Below are positions 47,005 through 57,795 of a stretch of 64,000 bases of DNA, in pieces. Position 1 is the stretch's first letter; the number at the start of each line of letters is the position of its first letter. The position numbers and the translations under genes were made by a program. Origin of the DNA: Buddleja alternifolia (taxonomy: Eukaryota > Streptophyta > Magnoliopsida > Lamiales > Scrophulariaceae); assembly GCA_019426215.1 (NCBI GenBank), contig CM033406.1:4231001-4295000 (forward strand), given 5' to 3'. A model generated the notes under the pieces. It was not told the DNA's origin. It was given only the letters and a program-made list of their open reading frames with translations, and made no database searches.

Positions 47005-47862
47005 TCATCAAGCATCATACTTTATTAGACATATAATTTAGGGGGAATCCACTTGATATATGTCTAAAAGCCTTCTTTGAAAAACAAAACAAATGGTACA
47101 AGTTATCAACTTTAGGGGGAACTTTAAAATTGTACTTGAACATAACTGTAAGCGTCAATGATCAAAATTTTCAGATGCATGATCATCAACGCTCAGTATT
47201 ACTTTTGCATAAAATATTGGACGCTCAAACATAAAAAGGACTTTGACTTTAAGCGTCTATATTACAACCGTTAAAATGAATACCAACCAATGGTATCAGT
47301 TAAGCATTGAATCAAGTCCAATCAATTCTTAATATAAAAATATTTTCTTTACAAGCCATGCATAAAGTTTCCAAACTTCTTTCGAAGTAGTGGGTAGACT
47401 CAAAAGTCTATTTTTTACTCTACTCGCACGCTTGTATCACATCAAACTAGCGGGTAATCAAAAGTTTCTTTTCAAAATGACGGTTCAGAGATAGCACGTG
47501 TTTGTGTACGTGTCAATGTACAAACGGGCGCGTGCGTTACACTCTGAAAATGCCAAACGTTTTTTTAAAATTTTTAACTCGGATGTCAAATCTTTATATA
47601 TGAGAATTACCAAATGTAACTTCTCTCTATTAGACAAAACTCGCGTCTGCAGTTAATGAATTTATGGCTGAGATTCAACAATCGTTACATGTGTCTAAAT
47701 CCTACAGAGACTAGAGAACACAAGTTTAAAAAATTCTTTACTGTGTCATTTAAAACACAAATTCTGCAGAAAGACAATTCACTTTTACTCAAACATATCT
47801 GCAAAACTTATTTTCTCTCTCTCAAAGCAAAAGAAAATCTCAGTTCATCTCTTTCACTAAAA
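47005..47862 (+). promoter_or_regulatory. Spacer between pol and ORF3, possible internal promoter
   Basis: No ORF belongs here. A TATA-like TTTATATA lies at 47593-47600, about 265 nt before the ORF3 start. Upstream, 47500-47540 has a GC-rich stretch (CACGTGTTTGTGTACGTGTC, then AAACGGGCGCGTGCG) that resembles the block upstream of the LTR TATA box (CACGCGCCCGTGCATGTGTC, then AAACGG). This suggests ORF3 may have its own transcript, but that is inference. Confidence 0.4.
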
Positions 47863-50800
47863 ATGGCACCAAAGAAATCTTCGTCTACTTCTGCTGAACT
47901 TACCATCAAGGTGACTGAAGGTCTTGTTGTCGACTGGAAATTTCTCTATGAACAACCTCAGATCAACCTAACAGACATGATGGACATGGTCGTCAAAGCT
48001 GGGTTCAAATCGTTCTTGACCCAATACTCATATATGTTTCCTACTGAAGTCGATACCTTCTGGAAGACTGCTAAACTTTCAGAGGACAAGAAGTCTATCT
48101 CCTGTCTAATTCCTCTATCCAAGAAGGAGCCTCCCAAGGAATTTATCTTGTCTGCCGCCTCCATTGCCGAGAACTTCAATCTTCCAAATGAAGGTGAGGC
48201 ATTGGATTGTGTTACTCTAAAACAAATCAAGGAAGCATGGAAAACCATGAGTGCGTACGACGATGTACCCTATACTCAGTACTTTGAAAAGAAAGAACTG
48301 GTGTCCAAATACCGACTGTTGGCTGATTTCTGCAGCAAGATCATCGAATGCCGAGTGGGAACCTTTGATAAGGTGAACCCAGTACAATTTCAGATGATGA
48401 CCGCTATCCTCCTCAACGTTGGAAGGTTTTGGGACAGTCTAAGCGCCTCGAATAAACCTTATGGACTTGTTCTAAGTGACATGTTGTACAAATCACAGTG
48501 TGTATACTCGTCTGGACTTCCGTTAAATAAGTCCAAGTTGTTTGGAAAAAGGATTTTGAATAATCTGTTCAATCCTCCAAAAATTGATGGTGCTGCTAAA
48601 CCACTTTCTGAGCGTCTGGAAGTACGCCAAGCGTCCGATGAGGAAGCGGAGCGTCCAATTCCAGAAGAAGCCGTGAAGCGTCCGGCTGCAACGAAGAAGA
48701 GGGCTCCCAGAAAGCCCATGGCTCAATTTGTTTCTTCTCCTCAAAAGGACGATGAGGAAACCGATGAGGATGCCAAGGACAAGTTACCTCTCAAGAGGAG
48801 GAAGCTGGAAAGGATTATCAAACAAATAGACTTTGAAGAACCAGCTGTTGATCCTCCCGCTCCAACGCTTAAGCTCGTTGAAGGAGTCAACGTGAAGAAA
48901 ATCTTCAAGCGTTCCAGGACTAGCAAGCGTCGAGTTGCTCCTGTTCCTGAAGAGCCTGAGATTGATGAGCCAAGCGCTCAAGTTGCTGATGAGCCAAGCG
49001 CTCAAGTTGCTGTTGAGCCAAGCGCTCAAAGTGTTGCTGTTGAGACAAGTTCTCAGGGTAAGTTTATTTCTTCCCACAGCATTTCTATCCCTACATCTGT
49101 AGAAGATCTTGCTCTTATAGAGGATAGTTCTTGTATTACAGCTATAGTTCCAGCCGCTGCTGAAGCGTCACCAGATGTCCTCCTGGATGTTGATATGACA
49201 GAAGTCGTCACTATCGCTAAAAATGTTGTCGCAGAAGTTGCTGCAATTGAAGCTGAGGAACCTGCTACTACAGAGGTTCAGACTTCCATCCTTGTTCAGG
49301 CTATAACCGAGGCACACTCAGAAGGTCAGAGTGTTGCTGAAGACGTTCCGGCGCTTAGACAGTTCTTCAAACTCGACACGCTGAAGACGATCGATCATTC
49401 AATCAACTATATGCCCCCAGCGCTCGAAGAAGATTTCATTCCTGCTGGATACAATGAAGAACGATACATTGCTGCTGAGAATGACATTGCCCTGCTGATT
49501 AATATTGACCGTCAAATCAGGGATACAGTATTTAACGCTGCTTTAACAGAAATTGAGAGGAAGTATTATCTGGACACTCAACTTGGAAAGACCCCTGGCC
49601 AAATACCATCTTCTGTTATTCTTCAACAAGACAGGTAAGGAGGAAGAACACCTAGATGTGACGTGGATCTGGCCTATTATCTAGATTATGGCCACAGCAA
49701 ACCAACCGGTTTCGCTTTAAGGGATTACAGCATTCGTGTGTATGAGCCTCTTCGTCCGAGCTTTCTCAACCCATCAGAGTCCGTCTTGAACAAAGAAGGC
49801 TACACACACTTTCCTCAGACTGCTCATAGTGCTGAAAATATGTCTTCAGTCAATCCACTTCGCCTATGGAAGAATAAAGCAGTTCATGCCGGTGAGCGTC
49901 TCGAATCTTTGATAGATTTGATTCAGACTGAAGGCGATGCATTTTTTAATAGTGTCTGGAATGCCAACTACCAACCTGATAGATATCGCTATGAATCTAT
50001 CAGAGATATTCATCATGACGGCATTCGTGCTATGGTCAATGCGGGAACAGACTACTACATGAATGAAGTTAACTGGGTTGAAGCGTATATGGGCCACAAA
50101 TATTCTTTCTCAGAGTTAGTCCAAGCTCCCCATCTTTTTGGCATAGGCATGCATGACAAGAAGCGTCAGTTCGCCAAGTATTGCCTCAAGAAGCGTCAAC
50201 AGAGAGTTGGACCTGTTCTAAAGCTCCCAATCGTTAGACATCAAATTGAGCAGTGTCTGCGTCAAGAGCTTCACAGATTATCCACTTCTCCTCTTCTGTT
50301 CAACGCTCAAGCATCTTCCAGTGGTACCTCTTCTGTATCGTGCTTAAATTTTGCTCCAAGCCACTGTGAGGAGAATTTCAATCTGATGGTGAAGATTTTG
50401 ACTCCCGTATTTCTGTTCGATAAAATCTTCACTGCCAATCTCAGATCTTGGAATGGCTTGAAAGGAATCAAGAGCTGGCTCAAGCGATATATCCATACCT
50501 AGAAGCGTACTATGCTGATTGTGTACCTGAGAATCAGCGTCTTGCATCTCTTCCCTCAGACTGCTTAATTGGATTTTCCAGACATTACTGCCCAGATTCA
50601 ATCTTTTCCATCTGTCAAGCGCCGTCCAAAGTCTTTCCGAATCATGTGCTAGATATCATTGGTCCAATGCACATCAGGGCCATTGATAGTCCCCTTCGCA
50701 CATTCATTTTCGGTACTTGTATATCTCGAACCAGACTCACTGAACTTTTGGAAGCTTCGTCCACCTCTTATGCCGATTTAGCAAACTGGACCTTCCAATT

Positions 50801-51983
50801 CGATGACTTTCGTCAACCTGAGTCAGCGCTTAAGGAAGCGCCTGCTAAGTCAGCTGAAGCGTTCACGTCTGCAGTTACAAGTATTCCAACGTCTACTGAA
50901 GAACTCGTTCAAGCGTCTCAACCAGAGGATATTCCTGACGCTCCTGAACCCGTTACTGATGATATTGCTGAGGATCTTTCTCTTGACATTCGAGGTACTG
51001 TCTTTGATCCCGCATATCAAGTTCCCATTGACTCTCTCAAACACTTATCCAGGTTCAAGCGACTGGCTCCTCAAGCAGTTCATCTAGATGAGAGTCAATC
51101 TTTTGGTCCTTTGCTCAAATCCGTTTTGGAGAGTATCAGTGCTCATGCTACTCAGAACGAAGAATCTCTTCACTGGATTAAAGACGATTTGGCAAAGATT
51201 GAGACTCACGTTATGAGCGCTCAAATCGCTCATATGCGTAGTTCAGCTCAAGCGGCTGTTGGTGAGTGGAAACAAGACTTTCAAGAAATGCATGATGCCA
51301 CTCAAGCAAACCAACTTGCCATGAAAGAAGAGCTTGAAAAGCGCCTAGAAACCCTTGAGACTTCTCTGAATGATGCTACCAGCGCCAAGCTTCTCGCCGT
51401 GCAAGAACGCTTCGACAAGCGTCTAGACGACACCACAGATTCTATGTCTCAGATTGCTCATCAGGTCAGCTTACTCACAGATCATTTCCTAAAGACTGAT
51501 GATGGCAATAAGGGGGAAGAGAAGAAGAAAGGAGAAAACAGGAAAGCGTCTAGTTCAAGAGAAGAGCCTCTGTCTCCTAAGCATCAAGTTTTTCCTTCTG
51601 CGCTTAGTCTCCCATCTTGGATAACTGCTTTGAAAGTCCGCACCTCTGGAGTGCCTAGTAGTATTCTAAAGGAACCTCCAAGAGCATTATATCCAAATCT
51701 ACCAATACCTACAAGAGCACTGCTTGAACAGTTTGACATCCCTCTTCAAAGACAACCTATTCCAGAACCTACAGATCCAAGAATCTTAGTTGAAGAGAGG
51801 AAGATGACTGACTTTATCCAAGCTTTTCGAATTTGCCTAAGGTATATGGGTATTGACCCAACTGATTGGGATAATCATTTTACTGCGTTCAAGAAGAGAC
51901 AGAAAGAAGAAAATAAGCTTATAATCAACAAAGATCATGAAGCAATGATGACCCTGGAAGACAATCTGACTGAAGCTATCTGA
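47863..51983 (+). pseudogene. ORF3 (env-position ORF) of the SIRE-type element, function unknown
   Basis: An originally single ORF of about 1,370 codons. Its start is the MAPKKSSSTSAE codon at 47863, which has A at -3 and G at +4. It is broken by one in-frame stop (TAA at 49636) and one frame change near 50438-50447. An N-terminal folded region of about 240 residues (FWKTAKL, IAENFNLPNEG) faintly recalls the putative plant transposon domain found in many plant repeats. Next come a charged Lys/Glu/Pro region, a triple PSAQV repeat (48964-49038), a second folded region (49663 to about 50800) and an acidic linker. A long coiled coil follows (about 51110-51500, ETHVMSAQIAHM to SQIAHQVSLLTDHF). 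I see no signal peptide or clear membrane segment, so envelope function is doubtful. Confidence 0.75.
48964..49038 (+). repeat. Tandem 24-bp coding repeat in ORF3
   Basis: Three units (48964-48987, 48988-49011, 49012-49038, the last 27 bp) encode EPSAQVA-type octapeptides. Each contains CCAAGCGCTCAA. Confidence 0.9.
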
Positions 51984-52253
51984 GCTGAAATGCCCAAGCG
52001 ATACAAAGTTAGACCAAGACATTAAAGCTTTTGATTTGCATTATCTATATTCTTATCTCTTATATCTTTATTTGTTCAGTTGTAAAAATGCTTGTAATCA
52101 CTGATATATATAAATGCATTTTTGCTGAAACATCTCGTTGAAGCGTAACTAACTTTAACTAACGTTATCTAATCAAAGCTAACTTTATTTTTTGGATGTC
52201 TAACTCTTGAACTATAAAAGAGTAAGTATTGCCATCATCAAAAAGGGGGAAAT
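51984..52253 (+). other. 3' UTR and polypurine tract of the SIRE-type element
   Basis: Non-coding. It ends with the purine tract AAAAAGGGGGAAAT (about 52240-52253) directly before the TG of the 3' LTR. Confidence 0.85.
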
Positions 52254-53920
52254 TGTTAGGAATTTCATGTTAGATGTTTTGATGATGACAATTAGGAATC
52301 TTGTTAGACCCCAAAGTTTTGTTTGCTTAAATTTCATAGATACTTGTATAAGCATTTGAACATTAGAAATGCATAGGCTTTATTTTATCTTTTACTTTTG
52401 ACATTCTTAGATCAAGAAGTCGGTTAGATTAAGCATTTGATAATTTCTGAGTGAGCTTATCAAGACTGCAAAATCTGAAGACTCCAAGCGTCCAAGAAAT
52501 CAATAGTGAATGAAGTTTGAAGAAGTTCACTCTAAGCGCCTGACATGTTCTGAGTGAGGTGTCAAGTAACGAAGACTGAAATTTCAAGCGTCCACACTTC
52601 TAAATAAAGTCTGAAGACTTTTCCAAGCGTCTAAACATTAAATAAGTCCTCCAGATTAAATGGAACTTTCAGTTCATGAATGAAGCGTTTATCAAATGAC
52701 AAACATTCTCTTGAAGCGTCAGATCGAAAGGAGTTTAATGCAAATATTCTCAGTGCATTAAATGCCAACGGGCATTTAATTCAAATGCATTAAATTCGGA
52801 TAAGAGCATTAAATGTGATAAGCACTTTCAGACGTACGGAGAAGCCACCCTATTGGACTGTCAACTATTCAAAGACTGCAACACCAACTTTTGTGCAGCA
52901 GATTTTCAGGAAAAAGGACAAAAGTGGTTCACTCGCGAAAGTGAGAGACACGCGCCCTTGCATGTGTCAAACGGACACTTTCTCCAAGAATGCCTATAAA
53001 TAGAACTTCAACAACAAGCCAAACATAGAACAATTATCAAGCCAAATTGCTGTTGCATTGAAGTCTCATTCCTTAAACTCTAAAAAAAGCTAGAATACTC
53101 AAGAAAATATTCTCTTTGCTTTTCATCAAATCCTGAGACAGTCAACCCAATATCTCAAACATTCTTTTTGAAGAAACTACACTACTATTGAGATATTCCA
53201 GTTGTTTGAACTTCATCAAAATCAAACAAACCCGTTTAGAAAAACCCTATCCAAGCCTCGCGATCTGTGTGAAGTCGAAGTTGGATACTTGCCATATTTC
53301 TGGGTGAAAGAAGCAAGGGGATTGAAGTGATTTGGAGCAGAAATCTGTGTGATCAAGGAGCTCAAGTCATCGACATCCATCTCTCCCTAATTTGTAGAAG
53401 ATTATGTGTGATTCTTTGAGAATCATTTTAGTGGATTGCCTCCAAGTGTTCGAGGAGAAGAAGGACGTAGTTGGGATTACACCACCCAACGAACCTTACA
53501 AATATTTTGTCATTTACTTTTCAGTCAATTCTTTCATCTATCATATCATTGCATAAATTGATTAAGTAAAACACAATAAAAAACTAAGCAACTAAGAAAC
53601 CTCTTGTGACGCTAAAACTTTCAAAGAAAAGACTCCAAAAATCATTCCGCTGTGCTAACACTAATTAAAGAACTGAACGCTTAACCTACTTGGTCAAAGT
53701 ATTCAAATCTTGAAGTCTGAGTTAACTTCCTAAAAACAGTCTTCATCAGACGCTTCGCCAAAGAGCCAATATTTTTAAGTGAACGCTTAAGTCAAGCGTT
53801 AGACACTTCAAGCGTCCAAAAATCTTTTAGTATGAAACTTTTTGAAGTCGAAAAAGACTTCATGGTCTATTCAACCCCCCTCCCCTTCTAGACCCTTTCG
53901 TATGCCACTTGGGACCAATA
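52254..53920 (+). repeat. 3' LTR of the SIRE-type element
   Basis: Starts TGTTAGGAATTTCATG and ends GGGACCAATA. TATA box CTATAAATAG at 52994-53003. Nearly identical to the 5' LTR. Confidence 0.92.
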
Positions 53921-53925
53921 TTTCT

Positions 53926-55543
53926 TGTAAACACATGGTTCATCTTCATTTTTGACAAAGTCAAATCCTTTGACAGCTTCATCAAAACGTCTATAAATGG
54001 ATCTCTTAAGTTTGCACACCTTATGGAAATCAGACCCAGATGCAAAGTGATGTCCAACATCAACCCATCAAATGGATGGTTCAATCCCTTTGTCCATTAT
54101 TCATCAAATCTCAACCTTTTAACAATCTTATTGATTTATGAATAATTTAAGTTCAACCCACTGACTATTTATTAGTCTAAAAATTGAATTTCACCTTGCA
54201 ACCTTTGCTGGTATTTGGGGTGAGATTTGTTTTCGACCAACGGCATTTCATGCACTTAGGAAAAATATAAAATATATTTCAATATATAACCCCCATTGCT
54301 TAGAGACGATATTATATATTAAATATCATTTTAATTTCTCCTATGTTCAGTGGAGGACAGGATACCTAGTACCCTTTACTAACTTAATATTTTTGAAAGT
54401 GGGAGAGTTTAAATTATTTATTAGGTCTCACTTTGCATATTAATCCATTTCATTTCATGCATACAAACATGGATTGAAATAAATAAATAGCAATCCTAGA
54501 AAGCTAACAACACATGATTTATGGACCATATTTCCTAGATTGAAACAAGCCAATGATTCAATCATAAAATAAAAAGAAACTATACTAAAACTTCCAAAGC
54601 TCCTTCTTGAATCTCCTCGGCTCGACTTGAATTTCTCCTTTGGGCCTTTTCTATTTCAATCTATTACATTCAATATATTTTTACCTATGCAAAATTTATC
54701 TAGAAAGAAAATAAAAATAGGCTTAAAAAGACCTTTACAACCCATCAAAAAGAAATACAATTTCAATACGAGCCTAAGTCCATGAATCATGTCTCCCATC
54801 ACATAACATGTCAAACATGATATTATTCACACAATACACGAAAATCATATATGCTAATTTCTAATTAAATTCCAAATTTCATTATGTTTTCATATTCTTT
54901 AGAAAACTAATTTATTTAATTCTATTTGAAAATTCAATTTTAGTGAACTCCAATTAATTTCCTAATAAAATATAATTTAAATAAAAAATTAACTTCTAAT
55001 TTCATTAAATTAATTTCACAATAAGATGTAATCTAATTTAATTCAAAGTACAACTATAATTAACATTAGATTTGATGAAAATAAATATATTTTTATCAAA
55101 TAATTAATATTATTTATTTTTGCGTTAAAATCCATTTTTAATCAAATTTAAATAATATATATTATTTAATAAATGACCCGGGTCACCCATAGATCGACCC
55201 GGGTCCGTTTGCAAACCCGTGTGTTTAAAAAACACACGGGTGGGTTCGTCGTGTGAACCCAATTGCACGGCAGCTGAGGACCTGCGCGCGCACAGCGCTG
55301 CCTAGCTGCCGACGTCCTGTCACCACCATCGCCGCCAGGGCGACGGGTCGAAGCTGTAATTTGCAATTTTTATATTCATCACATTAAAATTATATAAAAT
55401 TCAATTTTCATTAATTTTGAACGAACAAAAATAAATAATTCCTCAAGAATACAAATAACACGAAATCCACATATCTAATCATGCATCCATAAAACCATAA
55501 ATCATGCTACCACATAATTTACATACGCCGAACCCCGCGATTT
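53926..55543 (-). other. RT fragment and leader of element C
   Basis: 53926 to about 54044 encodes on the minus strand the RT piece upstream of the SIRE insertion (FDEAVKGFDFVKNEDEP-like). The rest, to 55543, is leader sequence. It contains the structured array (54049-54227) and a GC-rich island at about 55170-55350. In the island is a perfect hairpin with 12-bp arms, ACCCGTGTGTTT and AAACACACGGGT, around AAA (55215-55241). Confidence 0.7.
54049..54227 (-). ncRNA. Leader stem-loop array of element C (partial)
   Basis: Read on the minus strand: motif 1 near 54210 (CAGCAAAGGTTGC) is closed by arms 54219-54227 and 54187-54195 (8 of 9 pairs). Motif 2 near 54124 (TGTTAAAAGGTTG) is closed by a 14-bp stem, ATTATTCATAAATC with GATTT-G-ATGAATAAT (54096-54146), with one bulged G. 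Two small hairpins follow at 54063-54077 and 54049-54061 (GATGT-TGG-ACATC). Motif 3 was removed by the deletion. Confidence 0.65.
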
Positions 55544-55556
55544 GTCTCTGATACCA
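55544..55556 (-). other. Primer binding site of element C
   Basis: GTCTCTGATACCA on the plus strand is the complement of TGGTATCAGAGAC, one base from the LTR end. Confidence 0.9.
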
Positions 55557-55557
55557 C

Positions 55558-57218
55558 TGTTGGGGAAAATTAACCAAACGCAGTGGAAAATGGAATTTCA
55601 ATTTTTTTCGAATTTTCCCATAACAGGATCAATCCCGGGGTTTAATCATACGTATGTACGATAGGGTAAAACAAATTTTACCCATGGTAGTGAAGTGGTT
55701 GATAATTCCTACGATCTTGAATTCTGCAACTCCTTCGCGAAATTGCTCCGGGTAAAGTTGTGATGATCCAAGCAGTCCAATTGTTCTGCCTCTAAATTGC
55801 CTCGCCGGAAAAATAGTTGATGAAAAAATCTTCCTCCTTTTCTTGATTGAAGCTGATGGCTAGAGAGAGAAGAAAGGAGAGGAATTCTTTTTCCTTTTGG
55901 TGTTGTGTAATGTAACTTATGACCTAGGCTTATAACTAATGTGATATTTATATCACTGAAGTTATTACATTGGGCTCAAAATAAGCCCATATTACACACC
56001 TAGTAGCCGCCCCCTTTAGGGCTTGGTGTGCCACTTGGTGCATCAATTTGAGCTTACTGTAATCTAGCATTTAATTAATTAATTCAATCTAATTAATTAA
56101 TCTAATTAAATAATAGATAACTTATTTAATTAATTTTATTTCTCCAAAAAATAATATATTAATTAAACCATAAATGAATTAACTTATTTCCTCAAATAAT
56201 TAATTCCATTTAATTAATTTTAAGTATCCGATGCTTAAAATATTGCCACAAGAAATATTCTATTTTTTCATCAAATTTTTCTTTTTAAGCGTGACTCTTT
56301 AGGTTCATCTATATTTGGAAATGGGAGGATTCTATTGAATATGGGTCCCACCTAGCCAGTTAAGTGGTCCATATTTTAACCCAAATGAGATGAAATGATT
56401 AGATCATTTTTACCTTTCCATTTGTAAATACCGCATGAATAGAAACTCTTCGTTTCCTTATCCCGGTCAAGTGAGAGTCATGGTTTTTAGTCAAACTCAC
56501 TAATTTGACACTATGCTATATTTATAATACGTTCAGATCAGTGAATGCTTTGACAAAAGACTTTAAGATCTAACTTACTTATAAATGCATAGGATAATTC
56601 CTCGTTTATTTACGAGGGAACGAATCCTATCTTGGATACAAGTTAAGATTACTACTTACCCATTAGGTTGCAGTTCGAGGTTGACCCCAGCAACGGGTGA
56701 ATTGGGCCTAACTACACTAATGACAAACCTAATGTCACAAGTATATCTTCAACTCGATTCCTCAAGTCTAAAGTTCAGACACACCTATTGCAATTACTCA
56801 ATTCTGTCATTGACTGTCAAAGAGTGAAAAATCCACGTGACAGAATCGATGCAAGTCAAGTCTTATTGCCACTATCTCCATCAATGCACCTATGATATGA
56901 GTTCTTCACTACTTCCTAGTGATTGACGGCCACCTTTCTCGTCAAAACTCATATCATACAAGTTTTCATGATTTCCATTGCCCAATTGAAAATCTTTGAC
57001 TTTGCAGACTATTTTAGTACACAAATATCAAACTCCTCTATTGCTTTAGAGAGTTAACTCTTGTGTTCATGGACTTATAGATGATTACAATATATAAATG
57101 CCAATATAAAAGTAAACAACTAAAATGCCTTTTATTGATTGATTAAAAACAATTACAATTTGATAATGTCCTATCATTTACTAATCCTCTAGTCGCATTT
57201 GAGGACATTAATCTAACA
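55558..57218 (-). repeat. 5' LTR of element C
   Basis: Plus-strand ends are TGTTGGGGAAAATTAACC and ATTAATCTAACA. It pairs with 37053-38712. Confidence 0.92.
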
Positions 57219-57795
57219 GCGCAAACTTTGATATTTTTAATGGGATCAATTTTTAGTCTTTTAGTTGGGATTTTTTTGTAATTAGAAACTCTTTATAAGG
57301 TAGAGATGTGAGTAAAAAAAGTAGCTATCTCATAGAGAAAGAGAGAACACAATTTGGAGAGGAATAAAAGGAGTTCCATTGAAGATAGGAGAGAGAAATC
57401 TTGGTTTCTTATCAACTAAAAGGGCTTCTTCTTAGATTTTCTTGCTTCTTCTTCTTCTTTAAGTTGTATTCTTGAATTCTCCATTGTTGTACATGAAGTT
57501 TCTTGATTTTATGTAATTTATTTCATCTTCTTCTTCTTTAAATATGATTGGCTAATTATTTTATAGGGTTTAAGATGTAATCTTGTGTATGTATATGGAT
57601 TGTTCATATTGTTTGGGTTTATTCTTGCTTGTTTAATCTATTATTGAGTGTTTAATACTTGTACTTTCTTGGTCACCAATTACAAGATTTATGATAATTT
57701 CAGAAGTACCTGGATGTGAATTAAATTAACAGTTCAGATATGATAGACATGTTACAATTGTTTAATAGGAATATTAGTAATTTTGCATGAGGCTA
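57219..57795 (+). repeat. Unclassified repeat, right of element C
   Basis: Continuation of the sequence interrupted at 37052. It has CTTCTT-rich low-complexity stretches (about 57425-57460 and 57520-57540) and no coding region. Probably LTR-like, ended by the Athila-type LTR at 57796. Confidence 0.3.

Larger units (their letters stand above)
39754..53920 (+). mobile_element. SIRE/Maximus-type Ty1/copia retrotransposon (14.2 kb) with a long third ORF
   Basis: Complete: 5' LTR, primer site, one-frame gag-pol, about 860-bp spacer, third ORF, polypurine tract, 3' LTR and target duplication. Size, the gag-pol then extra ORF order, and integrase/RT motifs (SRHMTG protease context, [12 protein letters not shown]) place it in the SIRE/Maximus line. 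By hand count the first 565 bases of the two LTRs differ at about a dozen positions, so it is young compared with its host element C. Stops in gag-pol and ORF3 mean this copy is not active. Confidence 0.93.
37053..57218 (-). mobile_element. Copia element 'C' (minus strand), internally deleted, split by the SIRE-type element
   Basis: Paired LTRs lie at 37053-38712 and 55558-57218. Read on the minus strand the order is 5' LTR (right), primer site, leader, a pol remnant and 3' LTR (left). Without the 14.2-kb insert it is about 6.0 kb. A deletion joins the leader to the middle of RT near 54044, removing gag, protease, integrase and half of RT. Flanks GCGTG (37048-37052) and GCGCA (57219-57223) agree at only 3 of 5 positions. 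It shares leader structure and polypurine tract with A and B. Confidence 0.88.

Noticed and set aside
47863..51983. Calling ORF3 an envelope protein
   Set aside because: Only position supports it; no signal peptide, membrane anchor or glycoprotein motif is visible.
55166..55366. 66-codon Arg/Ala-rich ORF on the minus strand
   Set aside because: Translation of the GC-rich hairpin island of element C leader; no sign of coding selection.
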